Shown here: positions 42,504 through 51,395 of the stretch, in pieces
Layout of the letters: the number at the start of each line of letters is the position of its first letter
Numbering within the stretch: position 1 is the stretch's first letter
From: Paenibacillus bouchesdurhonensis
GTDB taxonomy: Bacteria > Bacillota > Bacilli > Paenibacillales > Paenibacillaceae
Reading direction: 5' to 3'
NCBI RefSeq assembly: GCF_900155685.1
Contig: NZ_LT732548.1
Span: 761,284 to 825,283, forward strand
DNA: 64,000 nucleotides
Translations under genes and position numbers: made by a program
Notes under the pieces: generated by a model
Database searches by the model: none
What the model was told of the DNA's origin: nothing
What the model saw: the letters and a program-made list of their open reading frames with translations, nothing else

Positions 42504-43055
42504 ATGAAAATAACTCCTTTAAAGCTGGAGGGAGCCAGTCTGCTTGAACCGGTGGCACACGAAGATCATCGGGGTTTTTTTATGGAAAGTTATAATGAGA
42601 AGGTTATGAAAGACCTTGGACTGTCTTTTGAATTTATTCAGGATAACCATTCTTTATCAAAAGAAGCAGGGGTACTACGAGGACTGCATTACCAACTAAA
42701 TCCAAGAGCTCAAACGAAATTAGTACGGGTGTTAACAGGGGCGATATACGACGTTATTGTTGATTTACGGGATTCCTCACCAACTTTTGGTCGTTGGGTT
42801 GGTGTAATTATTAGTGAGCACAACAAACGCCAATTATTAGTTCCTAAAGGTTTTGCTCATGGTTACTGCACACTCGTACCAAACACTCAAGTTTTTTATA
42901 AAGTGGACGAATACTACTCACCTGAACATGACAGAGGTATACTTTGGAGTGATCCTGAGTTAAATATCGACTGGCCAGTTCGTGAACCATTATTATCTGC
43001 GAAAGATGAGAAGCACCCGGTATTAGCAGAGGCTGAAATTAATTTTAAACTATAA
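42504..43055 (+). CDS. rmlC: dTDP-4-dehydrorhamnose 3,5-epimerase
   Basis: A 183-residue RmlC cupin: HEDHRGFFMESYNE, LRGLHYQLNP with the catalytic His, and VPKGFAHGYCTL. It epimerises dTDP-4-keto-6-deoxyglucose at C3 and C5 before reduction by RmlD. Normal length, with AAGGAGGAG upstream. Confidence 0.96.
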   Translation: MKITPLKLEGASLLEPVAHEDHRGFFMESYNEKVMKDLGLSFEFIQDNHSLSKEAGVLRGLHYQLNPRAQTKLVRVLTGAIYDVIVDLRDSSPTFGRWVGVIISEHNKRQLLVPKGFAHGYCTLVPNTQVFYKVDEYYSPEHDRGILWSDPELNIDWPVREPLLSAKDEKHPVLAEAEINFKL

Positions 43056-43118
43056 AAAGTATCATAAACAGTTTGTTGTTATGAACAATAAGTCCATTTC
43101 AACTAGGAGGTCTCTTTT

Positions 43119-44141
43119 ATGAAATTGCTTGTTACAGGCGGTGCCGGCTTTATCGGCAGCAACTTTGTATTATATATGCTACAACAGTACCCTGAATACA
43201 AGGTTGTTAACGTGGATTCGCTGACTTATGCGGGTAATTTGGAAAATCTAAAATCGGTGGAGGGCAACCCGAACCATTCATTTATAAAAGCTGATATTAC
43301 AGATGCTAAGACCATGGATGAGCTTGTAAGTCAAGGTGTCGACGTTATTGTGAATTTTGCAGCTGAGTCACACGTGGATCGAAGTATTCTTGAACCGGAC
43401 GTTTTCGTAAAGACGAATGTGCTGGGTACCCAAGTGTTGTTGGATGCCGCACGTAAGTATGAAATTACGAAATTCGTTCAAGTTTCTACGGATGAAGTGT
43501 ATGGTACTCTTGGAGAGACGGGATTCTTCACGGAGACGACTCCGCTTGAACCTAACAGTCCTTACTCCTCAAGTAAAGCAGGGGGAGACTTACTTGTTCG
43601 TGCTTACCACGAGACATTTGGTCTGCCTGTCAATATTACACGCTGCTCTAATAACTACGGGCCTTATCAATTCCCAGAGAAACTTATTCCGCTGATGATC
43701 TCCAAAGCTTTAGCGGATGAGTCACTTCCAATTTATGGTGATGGGTTAAATGTTCGGGATTGGTTATACGTTGAAGATCACTGCAGCGCCATTGATCTTG
43801 TGATTCATAAGGGACAAAACGGCGAAGTTTATAACGTTGGTGGTCATAATGAGCGGACGAATATACAAATTGTTAAAACCATTTTAGAACAATTGGGTAA
43901 GCCGGAGTCACTCATGACCTTTGTTAAAGACCGCCCAGGACATGACCGCCGTTATGGTATCGATCCTACTAAGATTATGAGTGAGCTTGGCTGGAAGCCG
44001 AGACATAATTTTGAGACAGGGATCAAAGAGACGATTGCGTGGTATTTGCAAAATAAAGAGTGGTGGACTCGTATTCAGTCAGGAGCATATCAGGAGTATT
44101 ACGCTAAGCAATATGGCGAACGCCTGGGAGAGAAGGCATGA
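43119..44141 (+). CDS. rmlB: dTDP-glucose 4,6-dehydratase
   Basis: A 340-residue extended short-chain dehydrogenase: NAD loop TGGAGFIGSNFVLY, catalytic STDEVYG and YSSSK, and the RCSNNYGPYQ segment. It makes dTDP-4-keto-6-deoxyglucose, which feeds both rhamnose synthesis (RmlC/D) and the FdtA/FdtB amino-sugar branch here. The stop overlaps the rmlD start by four bases. Confidence 0.97.
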   Translation: MKLLVTGGAGFIGSNFVLYMLQQYPEYKVVNVDSLTYAGNLENLKSVEGNPNHSFIKADITDAKTMDELVSQGVDVIVNFAAESHVDRSILEPDVFVKTNVLGTQVLLDAARKYEITKFVQVSTDEVYGTLGETGFFTETTPLEPNSPYSSSKAGGDLLVRAYHETFGLPVNITRCSNNYGPYQFPEKLIPLMISKALADESLPIYGDGLNVRDWLYVEDHCSAIDLVIHKGQNGEVYNVGGHNERTNIQIVKTILEQLGKPESLMTFVKDRPGHDRRYGIDPTKIMSELGWKPRHNFETGIKETIAWYLQNKEWWTRIQSGAYQEYYAKQYGERLGEKA

Positions 44142-45004
44142 AGGTACTGGTAACTGGAGCTGGGGGGCAACTGGGGAAAGATGTTGTCTCAGTACTTCAA
44201 GAGACGGGCCATGAGATCTTAGGATGTGATCGTCAGCAGCTGGATATAACAAACCTGGATCAGTGTTATGCTGTCGTGAACTCATTTCATCCAGATGCTA
44301 TTATTCATTGTGCGGCTTATACAGCAGTAGATGCGGCAGAATCAGATGTTGAGGGCGCATACTTGGTTAATGCGACAGGTACCCGAAATTTGGTGCTGGC
44401 TGCAGAACAAGTACAAGCAAAATTGGTATACGTCAGTACAGATTATGTCTTCGACGGTAATGGACAACTGCCGTACCATGAATATGACAACACTAATCCA
44501 CAAAGCATTTATGGTAAGTCTAAGCGTGCAGGTGAAGTATTAACACAATCTTTGTCGTCTAAATATTTCATTGTGAGAACCTCATGGCTATACGGTGTGC
44601 ATGGTAATAACTTTGTTAAAACTATGATTCGATTAGCTCAAGAGAAACCCTTGTTGAAAGTGGTAAACGATCAAAAAGGCTCACCTACTTACACTGTGGA
44701 TTTAGCTCAATTTATAGGACAGCTTATTGAAACAGAGAATTATGGAGTATACCATGCATCCAACAGTGGGTCATGTACTTGGTACGAGTTCACCCAAGCG
44801 ATTGTTGACGAAGCGGCTAAGATTTTGGGAGTCAAAATAGAAGCACAATTAGAGCCGTGTACAACGGATGAATTTCCAAGACCAGCTCCGCGCCCGAAAA
44901 ACTCAGTTATGGAGCATATTTCCATACGGGTAAACGGGTTTCAAGATATCCGACCTTGGCGTGAAGGTCTGCAATCCTTTTTGCAAGAATTGTCGTTAAA
45001 ATAG
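44138..45004 (+). CDS. rmlD: dTDP-4-dehydrorhamnose reductase
   Basis: A 288-residue reductase: VTGAGGQLGKDVV, HCAAYTAVDAAESD, STDYVFDG and YGKSKRAGE. It completes dTDP-L-rhamnose. The gene ends at a strong terminator, closing the long glycan operon. Confidence 0.96.
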   Translation: MKVLVTGAGGQLGKDVVSVLQETGHEILGCDRQQLDITNLDQCYAVVNSFHPDAIIHCAAYTAVDAAESDVEGAYLVNATGTRNLVLAAEQVQAKLVYVSTDYVFDGNGQLPYHEYDNTNPQSIYGKSKRAGEVLTQSLSSKYFIVRTSWLYGVHGNNFVKTMIRLAQEKPLLKVVNDQKGSPTYTVDLAQFIGQLIETENYGVYHASNSGSCTWYEFTQAIVDEAAKILGVKIEAQLEPCTTDEFPRPAPRPKNSVMEHISIRVNGFQDIRPWREGLQSFLQELSLK

Positions 45005-45033
45005 TCAACTGAATTACAGTGGCGTGCTAAAGG

Positions 45034-45068
45034 GCTCCTGTTCTATACACATAGAATAGGAGTTTTTG
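45034..45068 (+). terminator. Terminator after rmlD
   Basis: CTCCTGTTCTAT pairs with ATAGAATAGGAG around ACAC, followed by TTTTTGTTT. Confidence 0.9.
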
Positions 45069-45107
45069 TTTATAATGGATAATATAAAAATGTGGAGGAA
45101 CTGTGGT

Positions 45108-46058
45108 GTGATTCCTAAAATCCAAGTTTTGCTGTCAACGTATAACGGTGAACAATTTCTTAATGAACAATTAGAGAGCTTATTAGCACAGCAGAATGTT
45201 GATTTAAACATTCTTATTAGAGATGATGGCTCGATAGATTCCACGGTAAGCATTATAGAAACGTTTATAAGAAAGTATCCTCAGATGGTCAAATTGTATA
45301 TAGGCGAAAATAAAGGAGCAAAAGCAAGCTTTTTTGACTTATTAGAGAAGGCAGCAGAGCATTCTAATGATTTTGACTTTGTAGCTTTTTGTGATCAGGA
45401 CGACGTGTGGCTGAGAGAAAAATTAGTATCTGCCGTTAAAATTCTTGAGAACGACAAGAACAATAATTCCATGCCGATGATGTATTGTTCAGCAACTCAA
45501 ATGGTACAAAGTGATTTGCGAAATTTGGCTGTTTGGCCCAAGCCTCCCTGTCAACCAATTAGCATTTATAATGCGGTAGTAGAGAATATTGCTGTCGGAT
45601 GCACAACAGTTCTTAATAGAGATGCCGTGAGGCTTCTTGCAGCCAATATGCCGACCCATATAACCGATGTAATCATGCATGATTGGTGGGCTTACATTTG
45701 CGTGTCTTCAAGTGGAAAAGTTGTATTTGATGAAAATCCTCATATTTTATATCGGCAGCATACAAATAATGCCCTTGGCGGCGGGACTGATAATTGGCTA
45801 ATGAAATGGATTAATAGATTCAAAAGATTTTCAAATGGTAAGAATCATTATATTATCAGTAACCAGGCCAGGGTATTTCTTGAGACTTTTCAAAGTAAGC
45901 TGCCTTCTGAGCAGATAAATATAATAAGACAATTAGCGGACGTACCCCAAAAAAAAGTCTTTGAGCGTTTGTTATTCGCGTTACGTCAGCCCTTTTACCG
46001 CCAAAGTTCTATGGATAATTTGGTTTTGAAGATTCTTATATTTCTCGGCAAAGTCTAA
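45108..46058 (+). CDS. Glycosyltransferase family 2, rhamnosyltransferase-like
   Basis: A 316-residue GT2 enzyme (VLLSTYNGEQFLNEQLESLLAQ; RDDGSIDST; FCDQDDVWLREK), most like rhamnosyltransferases. The GTG at 45108 is chosen because TGGAGGAAC lies nine bases before it; an ATG at 45066 would precede the ribosome binding site. It follows the rml terminator and has its own TATAAT (45071-45076). Confidence 0.87.
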   Translation: MIPKIQVLLSTYNGEQFLNEQLESLLAQQNVDLNILIRDDGSIDSTVSIIETFIRKYPQMVKLYIGENKGAKASFFDLLEKAAEHSNDFDFVAFCDQDDVWLREKLVSAVKILENDKNNNSMPMMYCSATQMVQSDLRNLAVWPKPPCQPISIYNAVVENIAVGCTTVLNRDAVRLLAANMPTHITDVIMHDWWAYICVSSSGKVVFDENPHILYRQHTNNALGGGTDNWLMKWINRFKRFSNGKNHYIISNQARVFLETFQSKLPSEQINIIRQLADVPQKKVFERLLFALRQPFYRQSSMDNLVLKILIFLGKV

Positions 46059-46256
46059 TAATTATAGAGTGAACTTTCCGACCTGCTTAGAAACCTATAG
46101 CTCCGAAATGAAGCATTCTAAATCCGCACGAACGGAGAGAGGGGCTTCGGGCCTTTTGGGCGGAGCTGGCAGCGAGCAGCAGCATAAAATGATCTAGCAC
46201 CCATTAGCTCGGTTTGTTATAATGGGATGTATCATGTTAGAAGTGAGGTTGTTGAG

Positions 46257-46631
46257 ATGGAAATCGAGAATGTACTTCAACAACAGCAGGAATTACTTGC
46301 GCAGCTTATTCAGATGGTTGCTGAAAATAATCAGAAGCTGACGAAAATGGATCAAAAATTTGATTTGATGGATCAACGTCTGGATTCTATGGATCAAAGA
46401 TTTGATTCGATGGATCAACGTCTAGACTCTATGAATCAGCGATTAGGTCAAGTGGAGCAGCAGACGGCAAAGATCGACCTCATCGAGCAAAAGCTGGATA
46501 AATTATCTGGTCGATTAGAAGAATACCGTGACGAGGCATATTCGCAACGTCGGCATATGACCGGAATGGAAGCGGATTTAAACGAAATTTTTCGTCGAAT
46601 TGAGAGACTGGAAGATCATACAGAAATCTAA
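46257..46631 (+). CDS. Heptad-repeat coiled-coil protein
   Basis: A 124-residue soluble protein made almost entirely of coiled coil. Its core is five heptads of the form MDQRLDS / MDQRFDS (residues ~33-67), followed by further helical heptads. No enzymatic motif is seen. AAGTGAGG eight bases before the ATG at 46257 supports the start. Monocistronic, with a terminator. A role as a structural or oligomerisation protein is plausible; function unknown. Confidence 0.75.
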   Translation: MEIENVLQQQQELLAQLIQMVAENNQKLTKMDQKFDLMDQRLDSMDQRFDSMDQRLDSMNQRLGQVEQQTAKIDLIEQKLDKLSGRLEEYRDEAYSQRRHMTGMEADLNEIFRRIERLEDHTEI

Positions 46632-46653
46632 TCCATATTGGATATAAGACGTA

Positions 46654-46685
46654 GAGAGCACTCGGATTCAGCGGTGCTCTTTTCT
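46654..46685 (+). terminator. Terminator after coiled-coil gene
   Basis: AGAGAGCAC pairs with GTGCTCT, followed by TTTTCTTG. Confidence 0.75.
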
Positions 46686-46722
46686 TGTAATATGACAAAA
46701 CTTTAGAAAAGGAATTAAGCCT

Positions 46723-47098
46723 ATGTTACCTAGCGTTAGCGTACATATTGTAACCTATAAGCATCCGAATACCGGAAGTGCCACAGGGCTGCTCCTACTG
46801 AAATCCATGCCTGATATTGTCGATAGCACTGGAATTGTCATGAATGGAATTTGGCGCGCATTTGATCGGGGGGCGGGAGAGGCCGCACAGCTGTGGCACA
46901 AATCCGGTAACGTGTTTGGCGTATCAGGGGCGGCAGCTTTGTATGCCCGGACAATGATTAAGGATATTTCGGATTCAAGGGAAACTTTTTGATGCGGATT
47001 TCTTTGCATATTAAAGAAGATGTGGATGTGGCTTGGCGAGCACAGCAGCTTGGCTGGAAGGCTAATTATTGTGCAAACTTTTTTATTAAGAGCGGTGA
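46723..47098 (+). pseudogene. Remnant of a GT2 glycosyltransferase
   Basis: It begins like a family 2 glycosyltransferase (PSVSVHIVTYKHPN), then jumps to the later acceptor-domain part (GIVMNGIWRAFDRGAG; VFGVSGAAALYARTMIKDI). After a stop, out-of-frame sequence reads EDVDVAWRAQQLGWKANY, the usual continuation. A large internal deletion and a frameshift make it non-functional. It lies within the glycan region and overlaps the end of hicB. Confidence 0.8.
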
Positions 47099-47505
47099 TT
47101 ATTAATCCCGAGACTTCGTTTCAGTCCCTCGTGAAGAACTTGAGAGAAGTTAATATGTTGCTTCTCAGCTTCATCGTTTAACCACTTAGGCACCGTGAGC
47201 GTTTTCTTGACAGCCTTGGATTCCATCGCCTCTCTAATTACAGGCATGTAGATTTGGACATCACATGCCGCCTCGCTGTCCTCGCGTTGAACTAAAATAT
47301 CATCGAGGGTGGAAGGCTCTGGAATGTTGTCACCATCTTGTTCCATAACATAAATAAATCCCTCCAGTGCTTCCTTTGCCGAAGCATGTGCTTCTTCGGC
47401 AGTATTCCCGAACGTATTGCAACCAGGGAGATCAGGGAATCTAACCGAAATACCTTCCTCGGCATAATCAAATAAGGCCCAAAATCGATAAACGTCTTTT
47501 TTCAT
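47086..47505 (-). CDS. hicB: HicB-family antitoxin
   Basis: A 139-residue HicB protein: N-terminal HicB fold (YRFWALFDYAEEGISVRFPDLPGCNTFG; AEEAHASAKEALEGFI) and a C-terminal ribbon-helix-helix-like DNA-binding segment (KTLTVPKWLNDEAEKQHINFSQVLHEGLK). It neutralises the HicA mRNA interferase and represses the operon. It follows hicA with a four-base gap. Confidence 0.9.
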   Translation of the reverse strand: MKKDVYRFWALFDYAEEGISVRFPDLPGCNTFGNTAEEAHASAKEALEGFIYVMEQDGDNIPEPSTLDDILVQREDSEAACDVQIYMPVIREAMESKAVKKTLTVPKWLNDEAEKQHINFSQVLHEGLKRSLGINNHRS

Positions 47506-47509
47506 AACT

Positions 47510-47734
47510 TTAATTCAACCTCCTAGGTGAAACGGTGTGGTTAGCCCTTAATTCCGGCATTTTTAAGATACTCGCTTGTGTTTTCGGAGGAAAGCTGTTC
47601 TTAGGATGTGGCACCGTAACTTTTCCGGGCTTTGTCGGATGCTTGAAGTAATGATGACTACCATGTACTCCGATTAAATACCATCCGTCCTCTTCGAGTA
47701 ATTTGATTAATTCTCTCGAATGATATGCTTTCAC
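47510..47734 (-). CDS. hicA: HicA-family mRNA interferase toxin, C-terminus altered by a frameshift
   Basis: A 74-residue HicA: SRELIKLLEEDGWYLIGVHGSHHYFKHP with the catalytic His, then KVTVPHPKNSFPP. The family normally ends ILKxAGI-like. Here a run of five A (47560-47564 on the plus strand as T) gives ILKMPELRANHT... and runs on toward hicB. One extra A would restore ILKNAGIKG and a stop at 47541-47543. The catalytic core is intact, so the toxin may still be active. Confidence 0.85.
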   Translation of the reverse strand: MKAYHSRELIKLLEEDGWYLIGVHGSHHYFKHPTKPGKVTVPHPKNSFPPKTQASILKMPELRANHTVSPRRLN

Positions 47735-47959
47735 ATCGCCCCTCCTTATAACTTGATTTTACACGTATAAAAAGTACGTGTCAACAACAGGAGGAATATT
47801 AAGATTCACTACCAAACCACGTCACCCCTAGCGATAATTTGTCTCTTTATTTTCATTTATATGACCAAATCAGAGAACTCTATTAATTTATCAGTAGCAG
47901 TACCCCACCTATGTTATAATGTCGATAGATTACTATTTTTGTCAGGGGCGCGTTTTAAA

Positions 47960-48904
47960 ATGGACTTAAGCATCATCATCGTAAATTACAATACCTGCCG
48001 TTTAACGCTCGATTGCCTGCAATCGGTATATGGCTCCGAGACGGCTTACAAATATGAGGTTTTTGTGGTCGATAACGCCTCTGTGGACGGCTCCGTCGAG
48101 GCGATTGAAAGTGAGTTCCCTCGGGTTCAGCTCATAGCTAACGAGGAGAACACCGGCTTCGCCAAAGCAAACAATCAAGGGATGGAGATCGCCAAGGGAC
48201 GCTATGTGCTGCTGCTCAACTCGGACACGATCGTGCAGCCGGATACGCTGCAGACGATGGTGTCTCTTATGGACGTGCGGCCTGATCTCGGAGCTTCAGG
48301 CTGCAAAATCATCCTTCCCGACGGTTCGCTGGACAAAGCCTGCCGGCGGGGCTTTCCTACGCCTTCGGCGTCGTTTTACTATGCCTTCGGCTTCTCCCGG
48401 CTGTTTCCGAATACACCGCGCTTCAACCAGTACCAGCTCGGCTACCTCGATCCGAATGAAGCTTATCCAGTTGACTGCCTAATGGGAGCCTTTATGCTGG
48501 TGCGCCGCGAGGTGATCGGGCAAATTGGCGGATTGGACGAGATCTTTTTTATGTATGGCGAAGATGTCGACTGGTGCTATCGCATTAAGGAAGCCGGCTG
48601 GGGCATCCACTATGAGCCTGCGACATACATTGTTCACTATAAGGGGGCGAGCAGCCGCCGCAAGCCCTTCAAGATTATTTATGAGTTCCACCGCGCGATG
48701 TGGGTGTTTCACCGCAAGCATTACAAGCATCGTTACTCGTGGTTGACTAACGGAGCGATTTACTGCGGAATCGCGGTAAAATTCATGCTGTCCTTGATCG
48801 GTAATAAACTGAGACCGGGCAAGCCGGCGGCCCGCTCGCTACCAGCCTCGGGTTCAGCCAGCACGACGCAAGGAACCAACAGTAACATGGAGGTGAGACG
48901 ATGA
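47960..48904 (+). CDS. Glycosyltransferase family 2 (WbbL/rhamnosyltransferase type)
   Basis: A 314-residue GT2 enzyme: LSIIIVNYNTCRLTLDCLQ, VVDNASVDGS, VLLLNSDTIVQPD, and GEDVDWCYRIKEAGW. The ATG at 47960 follows CAGGGG; the longer frame from 47861 adds a non-conserved leader. The C-terminal ~40 residues are a Ser/Ala-rich tail. GC content is clearly higher than in the 31-46 kb block, suggesting a different origin. It overlaps the next gene by four bases. Confidence 0.9.
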   Translation: MDLSIIIVNYNTCRLTLDCLQSVYGSETAYKYEVFVVDNASVDGSVEAIESEFPRVQLIANEENTGFAKANNQGMEIAKGRYVLLLNSDTIVQPDTLQTMVSLMDVRPDLGASGCKIILPDGSLDKACRRGFPTPSASFYYAFGFSRLFPNTPRFNQYQLGYLDPNEAYPVDCLMGAFMLVRREVIGQIGGLDEIFFMYGEDVDWCYRIKEAGWGIHYEPATYIVHYKGASSRRKPFKIIYEFHRAMWVFHRKHYKHRYSWLTNGAIYCGIAVKFMLSLIGNKLRPGKPAARSLPASGSASTTQGTNSNMEVRR

Positions 48905-50307
48905 TCCGGAAAAATCAACGATTTCTGACTCAACTGTATATTTTGACGGATTTCGTGTTCATTCAACTGGCCTTCTTGCTCGCCTGGTGGCTGAAATTCG
49001 AAAGCGGCCTGATTCCTTATGAGCATCCTCTTCCTTTGGAGATTTATGCGTTCTGGAGTCTAGTGTATGGTGCCGTATCCATCCTTGTGGGCGTTCTTGT
49101 TTCTTTTTATTCGCCCAAGCGCAAGAAGCGGTTCGCCGATGAAGTGCTCAAGATCATTCAGGTGCATTTTACGAGCCTCGTCATCCTGCTCAGCTTGATG
49201 TTCTTCGTGAAGCAGGTCGATATTTCGAGGTACTACCTGGCCATCTATATGGGCTTTAATCTGCTGTTCATCATGCTATACCGTTATTTTTTAAAAAATT
49301 CGCTGAAACAGCTTCGCAGAAAAGGCTATAACAAGCAGTTCGTGCTTATTATCGGAGCCGGTTCACTCGGCCGCAAATTCCACGATAACCTGAAGCTGTA
49401 TCCGGAACTCGGATATGAGATTATCGGTTTTCTTGATGACTATCAGCAGTGGGAGGGCCATGAAAAGGGCCGATATAGTCCTATTCTAGGTACGGTCAAT
49501 CAGTTGGAAGAGATTCTGGAGAGCAAGCTCATCGATGAAGTCGTGCTGGCCCTCCCGCTGGATGCGCACTCTCGCTACGCCAAGATCATCGCCTGCTGCG
49601 AGAAAGCGGGCGTGCGGACGCTGATCATCCCCGACTTTTTCGATTACCTGCCTGCGCGGCCGTATTTCGACAATTTTGCGGGCATGCCGATGATCAACGT
49701 GCGCGACATTCCGCTCGATATGGCGGGAAATCGCCTGGTGAAACGAGCCTTTGACATCTTATTTTCCATAGCTGCGATTATTATAACGCTGCCGGTGATG
49801 CTGCTTGTTGTCGTCGGCATTAAATTGACCTCACCCGGGCCGGTGATTTTCAAGCAGGAACGAATGGGGCTGAATCGACGCACCTTTCAAATGTATAAAT
49901 TCCGTTCGATGAAGGTGCTGCCGGAAGGATCGGTGGATACGGGCTGGACGACGGAGAACGATCCGCGGCGCACGGCGTTTGGAGCATTTATACGCAAGAC
50001 GAGCATCGATGAGCTGCCGCAATTTTTCAACGTGCTTGCCGGGCATATGAGCGTCGTGGGCCCTCGTCCCGAGCGTCCTTACTTTGTAGAGCAATTTCGG
50101 GAGGAAGTGCCGAAGTACATGGTGAAGCACCATGTTCGTCCGGGCATTACCGGATGGGCGCAAACCCATGGCCTGCGCGGGGACACGTCGATCGAGGAGC
50201 GAATCCAACATGATATTTTCTATATCGAGAACTGGTCGATGCTGCTGGACATCAAAATCATACTGCGGACGATCATCCACGGTTTCGTGAACAAGAACGC
50301 TTACTAG
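48901..50307 (+). CDS. Undecaprenyl-phosphate sugar phosphotransferase (WcaJ/WsaP type)
   Basis: A 468-residue polyprenyl glycosylphosphotransferase: N-terminal membrane helices (residues ~10-115), a CoA-binding-like nucleotide domain ([17 protein letters not shown]), one more helix (~285-305), and the C-terminal transferase domain ([34 protein letters not shown]). It puts the first sugar phosphate onto the lipid carrier, starting glycan assembly for the exporter and ligase encoded upstream. Confidence 0.93.
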   Translation: MIRKNQRFLTQLYILTDFVFIQLAFLLAWWLKFESGLIPYEHPLPLEIYAFWSLVYGAVSILVGVLVSFYSPKRKKRFADEVLKIIQVHFTSLVILLSLMFFVKQVDISRYYLAIYMGFNLLFIMLYRYFLKNSLKQLRRKGYNKQFVLIIGAGSLGRKFHDNLKLYPELGYEIIGFLDDYQQWEGHEKGRYSPILGTVNQLEEILESKLIDEVVLALPLDAHSRYAKIIACCEKAGVRTLIIPDFFDYLPARPYFDNFAGMPMINVRDIPLDMAGNRLVKRAFDILFSIAAIIITLPVMLLVVVGIKLTSPGPVIFKQERMGLNRRTFQMYKFRSMKVLPEGSVDTGWTTENDPRRTAFGAFIRKTSIDELPQFFNVLAGHMSVVGPRPERPYFVEQFREEVPKYMVKHHVRPGITGWAQTHGLRGDTSIEERIQHDIFYIENWSMLLDIKIILRTIIHGFVNKNAY

Positions 50308-50376
50308 AGTTGCTTGCTAGAACTGCTTGTGCCGCTCTTTTGATCTGCTGCTTGAAACAAAGGATGTTGTTTAACG

Positions 50377-51237
50377 ATGAGAAAAAAACGGCTATACAGC
50401 CTGCTGACAGTCTGTGCGATAGGGATCATCCTGCTTGCGATCTGGCTCCTCCGGCCATCAGAGCAGACGTTTACAGGCTTTAAGGCATACCGCATTATCG
50501 CTCATGCGATGGGCGGCATTGAGGACATGACCTATACGAACACTCGCGAAGCTTTTATCGCTAATTATGAGAAAGGGACTCGGGTATTCGAAGTGGACTT
50601 GCTGCTCAGCAAGGATGATGAGTTGATCGCTCGCCATGAATGGGGCGAGTTCTTCACGAACATGCTTCGTCAGCAGGATGAGCTCAGTAAGGAGCGGCAC
50701 GGAGCGGTATGGACGGCGGCCGAATTTAAAGAGGCTAAAGTGGACGGACAGTTCGAGCCTCTTCTCTGGGAAGATATCGTGGATCTGCTGGCGGAATATC
50801 CGGACATCTACATTGTGACAGATACGAAGCAGATTACGCCGGAGGAAATCGATCATATTTTTGAAAAAATCGTAGAATCTGCGGAGAGCAAGGATCCAAA
50901 GCTGCTGGAACGCATCGTGCCGCAAATTTACAACCAGCCGATGCTGGAGCAAATTAAGCAATATCACCCTTTTGATTCCATTATATATACGCTTTATCAA
51001 TCACAGGACAGTGATCGGCAGGTCATCAACTTTGCCCGTAACAACGGGATCGCTGCGGTGACCATGTCCGAGGGCCGAGTCAATGAGAAATTGGTCAAGT
51101 CTTTGAAACGGGCGGGAATTCCGGCGTATGTTCATACGATTAATGATAAGAAGCTCGTATCCAAGTATATGAATATGGGCGTTTACGGCTTCTATAGCGA
51201 CTTTCTGGCTGGTAATGATGTCGATGCCTCCCGTTGA
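50377..51237 (+). CDS. Glycerophosphodiester phosphodiesterase-like protein, membrane-anchored
   Basis: A 286-residue protein with an N-terminal signal anchor (LYSLLTVCAIGIILLAIWLL). The GDPD barrel shows YRIIAHAMGGIEDMTYTNTREAF, FEVDLLLSKDDELIARHEW and a late SEGRVNEKLVKSLKRAGI / VHTINDK. The classic AHRG is AHAMGG here, so one conserved Arg is missing, although both His and the E-x-D pair remain. It may act on teichoic-acid or lipid-derived phosphodiesters outside the cell, with altered specificity. Confidence 0.8.
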   Translation: MRKKRLYSLLTVCAIGIILLAIWLLRPSEQTFTGFKAYRIIAHAMGGIEDMTYTNTREAFIANYEKGTRVFEVDLLLSKDDELIARHEWGEFFTNMLRQQDELSKERHGAVWTAAEFKEAKVDGQFEPLLWEDIVDLLAEYPDIYIVTDTKQITPEEIDHIFEKIVESAESKDPKLLERIVPQIYNQPMLEQIKQYHPFDSIIYTLYQSQDSDRQVINFARNNGIAAVTMSEGRVNEKLVKSLKRAGIPAYVHTINDKKLVSKYMNMGVYGFYSDFLAGNDVDASR

Positions 51238-51395
51238 TCTGTTCCCCTAAGATGCGAACATTGACACGGTATCCTTCGTCACTTAGACTTAGGAATGAAG
51301 TGCTTTTATCACCATTAAAAAGGTACCATCGATGATGAGATTTGAAGGTGGCGGGGCGTGTGACGGGCCCCGTTTTTCGTGCCGATGTGGGAGGA

